From: Chromatiales bacterium
GTDB lineage: Bacteria; Pseudomonadota; Gammaproteobacteria; UBA6429; Thiohalophilaceae
Direction: 5' to 3'
Assembly: GCA_027076325.1 (NCBI GenBank)
Contig: JALTJZ010000051.1
Span: 37,803 to 101,802 of the forward strand
DNA length: 64,000 nt
A program made the translations under genes and the position numbers. Of this stretch, positions 59,436-64,000 are shown one piece after another. Under the pieces are notes generated by a model. It did no database searches. It was given only the letters and a program-made list of their open reading frames with translations, and was not told the DNA's origin. How positions within the stretch are numbered: the stretch's first letter is position 1; every line of letters starts with the position of its first letter.

Positions 59436-59437
59436 CA

Positions 59438-59917
59438 TTGGATATTGTTATTAATGTACACAGGAAAATATTGCAATGTATAAGTAATAATGAAATGCTG
59501 CAGGAATACTCGGTTTCAACCGCTAAAAAAGGTGTAGGAGAGCAGGCAGGTAGTGAATGTACCCCCAGAGGAAGGCATATTATTCGAGCAAAAATTGGTG
59601 CGCAGGCAAAAATAAATAGTGTATTTGTCGGGCGGCGTTTAACGGGAGAAATATTTTCTGAAGACTTACGGCAACGTTACCCGCAACGTGACTGGATTTT
59701 AACCCGAATTTTATGGCTAAGTGGTTTGGATGTGGGTAAGAATCGTCTGGGTAAGGTCGATACCATGCGGCGCTATATTTATATCCATGGTTGCCCCGAC
59801 AGTGATGCAATGGGGCAAGCGTCATCACATGGCTGTATTAAAATGCGGAATAGTGATCTTGTTGAATTATTTGATAAGGTCAGTGTTGGTACGAATGTGA
59901 CAATTATAGAAAAATAG
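59438..59917 (+). CDS. L,D-transpeptidase (YkuD domain)
   Basis: The 159-residue protein is a minimal YkuD domain: VHRKILQC...EYSVSTAKKGVGEQAGSE, then a central ILWLSGLDVGKNR and YIHGCPD, and the catalytic SHGCIKM with H131 and C133. No signal peptide is visible, unlike periplasmic L,D-transpeptidases that crosslink peptidoglycan or anchor lipoproteins. This could mean an alternative upstream start, a cytoplasmic role in recycled muropeptides, or an unusual export route. The start is a TTG with GGAGCGA upstream. nagZ, a muropeptide recycling gene, follows after 16 bp. Confidence 0.88.
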   Translation: MDIVINVHRKILQCISNNEMLQEYSVSTAKKGVGEQAGSECTPRGRHIIRAKIGAQAKINSVFVGRRLTGEIFSEDLRQRYPQRDWILTRILWLSGLDVGKNRLGKVDTMRRYIYIHGCPDSDAMGQASSHGCIKMRNSDLVELFDKVSVGTNVTIIEK

Positions 59918-59933
59918 TGAAAGAAAAATAATA

Positions 59934-60959
59934 ATGAATTTACTTGGCCCTGTTATGCTCGACCTTAATGGTTGTTGTTTAAGCGAAGAAGATCGGCATT
60001 TACTTCAACATCCTCTAACGGGGGGTATTATACTTTTTACACGTAATTTTGAGTCTGCTGAACAGCTAGCTGAATTAATTAAAGAAATAAAAGCATTACG
60101 TGATCCAGCCTTACTTATTGCGGTAGACCATGAAGGTGGTCGGGTGCAACGATTTAAAGAGCCCTTTACGGTTATTCCTGCACTCAATGTTTTGGGTGAA
60201 AAATATGATAAAAATGCAACGATGGCATTACAGGATGCCGAAGTTTTTGGCTGGTTAACAGCAATTGAGTTACTGGCATTTGGAATTGATTTTAGCTTTA
60301 CACCGGTTCTTGATGTTGATTATGGTGTGAGCGAGGTTATTGGTGATCGTGCTTTTCATTCCTCTCCTGAGTGCATTGCAGAGCTAGCGACTGCCTATAT
60401 AAAAGGTTTACACAAGGCGGGGATGCCTTCGACGGGGAAGCATTTCCCTGGGCATGGCGGTGTAACCGCTGATTCCCATGTCGATATACCGGTTGATGAG
60501 CGTGATCTTAATACCTTGCTCAGCAAAGATATTCTTCCATTCAAGAAGCTAATCCCAGACTATCTGGATGCGGTCATGCCAGCACATGTTATTTATAATA
60601 AAATAAACACCAAGCCTGCGGGTTTTTCATCGTACTGGTTAAAAGAAATGCTAAGGGATAAATTAAATTTTAATGGTATTATCTTTAGCGATGATTTAGA
60701 TATGCATGGTGCAAGCTGTATCAGCAATAATTATACTGTTCGAGCACAAACCGCACTTAAAGCAGGATGTGATATGGTGCTGGTTTGCAATAATCGTGAC
60801 GCTGCTGCAGATATACTTAACAATCTTGTTTACAATGTGACTGGTAATACAAGCCGGCATCTTTTAAAAATGCGTGGCAAGGAAGTTGTGAGTTGGGATG
60901 CTTTAATTAAAACACAGCAGTGGCAGAAGGCCGTTGCTGTTGTTACTAGTTATAAGTAA
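59934..60959 (+). CDS. nagZ: Beta-N-acetylhexosaminidase NagZ
   Basis: NagZ removes GlcNAc from anhydro-muropeptides in cytoplasmic cell-wall recycling. The 341-residue GH3 enzyme shows GPVMLDLNG near the start, GGIILFTRNF, the substrate-binding VDHEGGRVQRF and the catalytic-loop segment STGKHFPGHGGVTADSHVD, ending with IIFSDDLDMHGA. No signal peptide is present, as expected. Its neighbours (L,D-transpeptidase upstream, the purine salvage pair downstream) resemble the Pseudomonas nagZ locus. Confidence 0.96.
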   Translation: MNLLGPVMLDLNGCCLSEEDRHLLQHPLTGGIILFTRNFESAEQLAELIKEIKALRDPALLIAVDHEGGRVQRFKEPFTVIPALNVLGEKYDKNATMALQDAEVFGWLTAIELLAFGIDFSFTPVLDVDYGVSEVIGDRAFHSSPECIAELATAYIKGLHKAGMPSTGKHFPGHGGVTADSHVDIPVDERDLNTLLSKDILPFKKLIPDYLDAVMPAHVIYNKINTKPAGFSSYWLKEMLRDKLNFNGIIFSDDLDMHGASCISNNYTVRAQTALKAGCDMVLVCNNRDAAADILNNLVYNVTGNTSRHLLKMRGKEVVSWDALIKTQQWQKAVAVVTSYK

Positions 60960-60982
60960 TTATTTAAATAGAGACGTTTTAT

Positions 60983-62068
60983 ATGAATATCCTGAATGAA
61001 CTAAATAAATATATTTCTCAAGATGATTGGTGGATGCTGCATATTTTTATTATAATTTTTGCAGCCCTAATAATTGATTTTTTCCAGAAGCGGATTCTGA
61101 ATAAAGTACAAGCCAGGCTGAAAAGCACAAAAACAGCATGGGATGATGCTCTGATACATGCCGTTAGAAAACCATTATCACTTTTAATCTGGATTTATGG
61201 TTTAAGTTTTGCTTTAGATATTATTAATGTACCTCAAACACAAACGCTTCGGGAAGTCATAATTATAATTTGTGCTGCATGGGTAGCAGTACGCTTTATC
61301 AAGTTTGCAGAAAAAAATATTCTCCACCAGCAGCAGATTAAAGGTAAGCCAATTGATAAGTCCACAGCCGATGCTATCAGTCAATTATTGCGCGTTACTG
61401 TTATTATTACCTCGTTCCTGGTTGCGCTACAAACAATGGGTTTTAATATTTCGGCTATTCTTGCTTTTGGTGGCATTGGTGGTATTGCCATTGGTTTTGC
61501 AGCAAAAGATTTATTATCCAATTTTTTTGGCGGTTTAATGATTTATCTTGATCGCCCCTTTGCGATTGGTGACTGGATACGCTCACCGGACAAGGAAATT
61601 GAAGGGACAGTAGAAAAAATTGGCTGGCGTTTAACTGTTATTCGGACATTCGATAAGCGGCCACTGTATATTCCGAATTCAGTTTTTGCGAGTATTGCGG
61701 TTGAAAATCCATCACGTATGACAAATCGACGCATTTATGAAACCATTGGCATACGCTATGATGATGTTAAATTGTTGCCTGTTATTGTCGATGAGGTGCG
61801 TGCCATGTTACAGTCGCATAAAGAAATTGATACTGATAACACATTAATGGTTAATTTTAACAAATTTTCTGAGTCAACACTTGATTTCTTTATTTACACA
61901 TTTACCAAAACAACAGACTGGCAGCATTACCATCATGTTAAACAGGATGTATTATTTAAAATTAATGATATCATTGCAAAGCATGGAGCAGATATTGCAT
62001 TTCCAACATCAACGCTGCATATTCCAAAAGGGGTTCCGGTATTTAATGAGCCTGGTGAACGTGTTTGA
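60983..62068 (+). CDS. Small-conductance mechanosensitive channel (MscS family)
   Basis: The 361-residue protein has membrane helices at about residues 16-35, 62-80 and 86-105, then the pore-lining helix (VTVIITSFLVALQTMGFNIS and AILAFGGIGGIAIGFAAKDLL) with the Gly/Ala pattern of MscS TM3. The cytoplasmic beta domain begins LIYLDRPFAIGDWI-like (MIYLDRPFAIGDWIRSP). The channel opens under membrane tension to release solutes on osmotic downshock. It lacks the large periplasmic region of MscK/YbdG relatives, so it is a compact YnaI/MscS-like member. Confidence 0.92.
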   Translation: MNILNELNKYISQDDWWMLHIFIIIFAALIIDFFQKRILNKVQARLKSTKTAWDDALIHAVRKPLSLLIWIYGLSFALDIINVPQTQTLREVIIIICAAWVAVRFIKFAEKNILHQQQIKGKPIDKSTADAISQLLRVTVIITSFLVALQTMGFNISAILAFGGIGGIAIGFAAKDLLSNFFGGLMIYLDRPFAIGDWIRSPDKEIEGTVEKIGWRLTVIRTFDKRPLYIPNSVFASIAVENPSRMTNRRIYETIGIRYDDVKLLPVIVDEVRAMLQSHKEIDTDNTLMVNFNKFSESTLDFFIYTFTKTTDWQHYHHVKQDVLFKINDIIAKHGADIAFPTSTLHIPKGVPVFNEPGERV

Positions 62069-62082
62069 TTTAAAGGATAATT

Positions 62083-62634
62083 ATGAAGCCAACAATAGAT
62101 GAAGTTAATGTTATTCTGGACGAAGCAGACTGCTTATTCGATGATAAACAGGTACAACATGCACTTGATAAAATGGCTGCATCTATTTCAGCCGATCTTA
62201 AAAATTCAAACCCGCTTATTATAGCAGTAATGAGTGGAGCCGTTATTCCAACAGGTCACCTGTTAACACGCCTGAGTTTTCCGCTTGAAATTGATTATGT
62301 TCATGCAACACGTTATGACGGTGATATTAAAGGCACTGAATTAAAATGGATTGTGGAACCACGCTGCTCATTAAAAGATCGCGTTATTATTATTATAGAT
62401 GATATTCTTGATGAGGGTTATACGTTGGAAGCGATTATAAAATATTGTTATTTAAAAGGTGCTGTTGATGTTAAAACGGCCGTACTGGTAGAAAAAGATC
62501 ATCAGCGTGGTGTTTCTGTTGCTGTCGATTATATTGGCCTTACCGTTCCTGATCGTTATGTGTTTGGTTATGGGATGGACTACAAGGGTTTTTTGCGTAA
62601 TGCGAACGGCATCTATGCTGTAAAAGGATTATAA
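62083..62634 (+). CDS. Hypoxanthine-guanine phosphoribosyltransferase
   Basis: This purine salvage enzyme joins hypoxanthine or guanine to PRPP. The 183-residue protein has an N-terminal segment LIIAVMSGAVIPTGHLLTRL, the PRPP-binding signature VIIIIDDILDEGYTLEAI and a terminal VPDRYVFGYGMDYKG block typical of the hypoxanthine branch. The next gene, two bases on, encodes an MTA/MTI phosphorylase, whose product hypoxanthine would be its substrate. Confidence 0.92.
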   Translation: MKPTIDEVNVILDEADCLFDDKQVQHALDKMAASISADLKNSNPLIIAVMSGAVIPTGHLLTRLSFPLEIDYVHATRYDGDIKGTELKWIVEPRCSLKDRVIIIIDDILDEGYTLEAIIKYCYLKGAVDVKTAVLVEKDHQRGVSVAVDYIGLTVPDRYVFGYGMDYKGFLRNANGIYAVKGL

Positions 62635-62635
62635 T

Positions 62636-63382
62636 GTGGAAAAACTTGCAATTATTGGTGGCACCGGGCTTACGTCCATTGACGATTTAAGTATAACTCG
62701 AAAGGAAGTAGTACAAAGTCCTTTTGGCTCACCCTCTGGTATACTCCAGACCGGTGAATTGTTTGGTACAGAAGTGTTATTTTTGCCACGTCATGGAGCG
62801 TCACATACCATCCCTCCTCATAAGGTTAATTATCGAGCCAATTTATGGGTACTTAAACAGGCCGGTGTGGATACGATTATCGCAGTGAATGCCGTTGGTG
62901 GTATTGACTCTGAACTGAAGCCCGGGCAAATTGTTATTCCTGATCAAATTATTGACTATACAACATCACGAACTAATACTTTTTTTGAAGAGGGTCTAAA
63001 AGAAGTTGTGCACGTTGATTTTACTGAACCGTATTGTACTGACTTAAGAGCAAAAATAATTTCAACCTGTACTGAACTATCTCTTAGCTTTAAAGATAAG
63101 GGCACTTATGCTGCAACAGAAGGGCCACGGCTTGAATCTGCACAGGAAGTAAACCGTCTGGAACGTGATGGTTGTAATATTATAGGAATGACCGGTATGC
63201 CTGAAGCAGCATTGGCACGTGAACTGGATATTTGCTATGCCTGTATTGCTGTTGTTGCTAATCAGGCAGCAGGGCGTAGTGATGAGATAATCACAATGGA
63301 TATGATTACGAATAACCTTGATAACGGCATTAAGACGGTGAGAAAGGTGTTATCAAAGGTCATTCCAACTATCGCGAATTAG
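62636..63382 (+). CDS. S-methyl-5'-thioinosine/thioadenosine phosphorylase
   Basis: The 248-residue protein is a class I purine nucleoside phosphorylase of the MTAP type: LAIIGGTGL at the start, the phosphate-binding LPRHGASHTIPPHKVNYRAN, AVNAVGGI and EGPRLESAQEVNRL, then IGMTGMPEAALARELDICY. In Pseudomonas the homologue beside nagZ prefers methylthioinosine over methylthioadenosine. The pairing with a hypoxanthine phosphoribosyltransferase supports that specificity here, but MTA phosphorylase is not excluded. The start is a GTG at 62636, two bases after the previous stop. Confidence 0.9.
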   Translation: MEKLAIIGGTGLTSIDDLSITRKEVVQSPFGSPSGILQTGELFGTEVLFLPRHGASHTIPPHKVNYRANLWVLKQAGVDTIIAVNAVGGIDSELKPGQIVIPDQIIDYTTSRTNTFFEEGLKEVVHVDFTEPYCTDLRAKIISTCTELSLSFKDKGTYAATEGPRLESAQEVNRLERDGCNIIGMTGMPEAALARELDICYACIAVVANQAAGRSDEIITMDMITNNLDNGIKTVRKVLSKVIPTIAN

Positions 63383-63414
63383 CCTCTTATTTATAATGGC
63401 GGGAATAATTTATA

Positions 63415-64000
63415 TTATTTTTGAGATGGCACCGGTGTAATATAAACCAGTAAACCCAGTCTGGGGTTGTCGAGGTAGTGCAATTCTTTACTACGCATTT
63501 TGCGAGTTTGTTTTAACTGGTAAACCTGTGGTTTTATTTTGGCAAAGGCTGCATCGGGGTTGTCTGGATTATCTTCAACAATATATCGTGTATACTGTAT
63601 ATCCGTTTGTATGTGCAAATAGCGTGAGAGTGTTATTGTAACCAGCCCCTGAAGGTTGTTTATATCTGGCATACGTTCATTGATTATTCTGTTATAGTCG
63701 TTCTGTTCGATAGTCAGAGTAGCGTTATCTTCTGCAATTGATACGGGCAATTTAATGCGTGGAATTTCTCGTTGAAATTTTACGCTGACGGCATTTTCCC
63801 TGTTCATGCCAGGCTGTCGCCATGAACGATGGTATAGAACACGATAGTCTTCATGTTCAGTGAGTTTTTTTGCCTCATCCTGCAATTGATAAGTGGATGC
63901 TTTAATTGGCTTAAAGGTAAAGCGCGGGTTATATTCCGTAGGCAATGGGCCGGGGTAGGGAGAACCAATAAAGAGGGCATTTTCGGGTACTTCAAATTTC
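63415..64000 (-). CDS. CsiV-like protein, N-terminus beyond the window
   Basis: The frame is open from the stop at 63415 to the right window edge, about 195 residues, so the N-terminus lies outside. The visible part reads FEVPENALFIGSPYPGP near the edge, then EYNPRFTFKPIKASTYQLQD, YRVLYHRSWRQP, and a C-terminal strand-rich domain ending LGLLVYITPV. This matches the CsiV family, periplasmic peptidoglycan-associated proteins of gammaproteobacteria that are often encoded beside mfd. A TTG at 63945 could be read as a start but lies inside conserved sequence. It is convergent with the phosphorylase gene. Confidence 0.75.
   Translation of the reverse strand, partial: KFEVPENALFIGSPYPGPLPTEYNPRFTFKPIKASTYQLQDEAKKLTEHEDYRVLYHRSWRQPGMNRENAVSVKFQREIPRIKLPVSIAEDNATLTIEQNDYNRIINERMPDINNLQGLVTITLSRYLHIQTDIQYTRYIVEDNPDNPDAAFAKIKPQVYQLKQTRKMRSKELHYLDNPRLGLLVYITPVPSQK

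Overview
The window is a stretch of gammaproteobacterial chromosome with roughly 40% G+C by eye. Supporting evidence is the nlpD-rpoS pair, an rpoE-rseA-rseB-rseC-htrA (mucABCD-like) stress operon, sdhCDAB-sdhE-ygfX, lepA-lepB-rnc-era-recO-pdxJ-acpS, pyrG-eno-ftsB-ispD-ispF-truD-surE-pcm, and a prfB with the classical +1 frameshift site. I cannot fix the order or genus. Most of the window is dense housekeeping DNA with short spacers and several non-ATG starts. I see no tRNA, rRNA, CRISPR array, IS transposase or prophage gene.

Layout. 1-323: two copies of a 44-bp tandem repeat and otherwise nothing clear. 324-2769 (minus): an M14 aspartoacylase-like zinc hydrolase and a GCS2-type glutamate-cysteine ligase homologue. 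2956-11193: accA, tilS, pyrG, eno, ftsB, ispD, ispF, truD. 11286-18891: an accessory block of an ECF-like sigma factor, a one-TM anti-sigma-like protein, an exported TPR-CHAT (caspase-like) protein, an EF-hand-bearing lipoprotein and a CsgG-like lipoprotein. 19125-23721: a Smr-domain gene on the minus strand, then surE-pcm-yqaA-nlpD-rpoS. 23938-27575: a RES-Xre type toxin-antitoxin pair followed by an orphan 755-residue protein with a metzincin zinc motif. 27661-31915: an Mth938-like gene, then alaC, hom, thrC (aspartate-family amino acids). 32070-36795: recJ, prfB, lysS. 36817-38775 (minus): an HDOD gene and ygfZ. 38917-43012: the succinate dehydrogenase operon with its flavinylation factor. 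43172-44890 (minus): nadB. 45096-49534: the sigma-E envelope-stress operon. 49658-56145: the lepA to acpS run. 56213-64000: an orphan Hpt gene, cysM, rlmD, CYTH, an L,D-transpeptidase, nagZ, an MscS channel, a hypoxanthine-type phosphoribosyltransferase, an MTA/MTI phosphorylase and a truncated CsiV-like gene on the minus strand.

How the genes fit together. Two separate sigma/anti-sigma modules occur: the standard RpoE-RseABC-HtrA envelope-stress circuit, with a candidate autoregulatory sigma-E promoter, and a less usual module in which the regulatory pair precedes an exported CHAT protease homologue and two lipoproteins. The second module is the best candidate here for an undescribed system, most likely envelope associated; the functional link is inference from gene order.

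The spacers carry three families of non-coding dispersed repeats: a 165-bp palindromic MITE-like element with terminal inverted repeats plus a degenerate second copy beside nadB; a hairpin family with the core GCGAGCGATAGCG/CGCTATCGCTCGC (five copies or remnants); and short hairpins of the ATACCCGC/CGTCATTCCCGC type (four).
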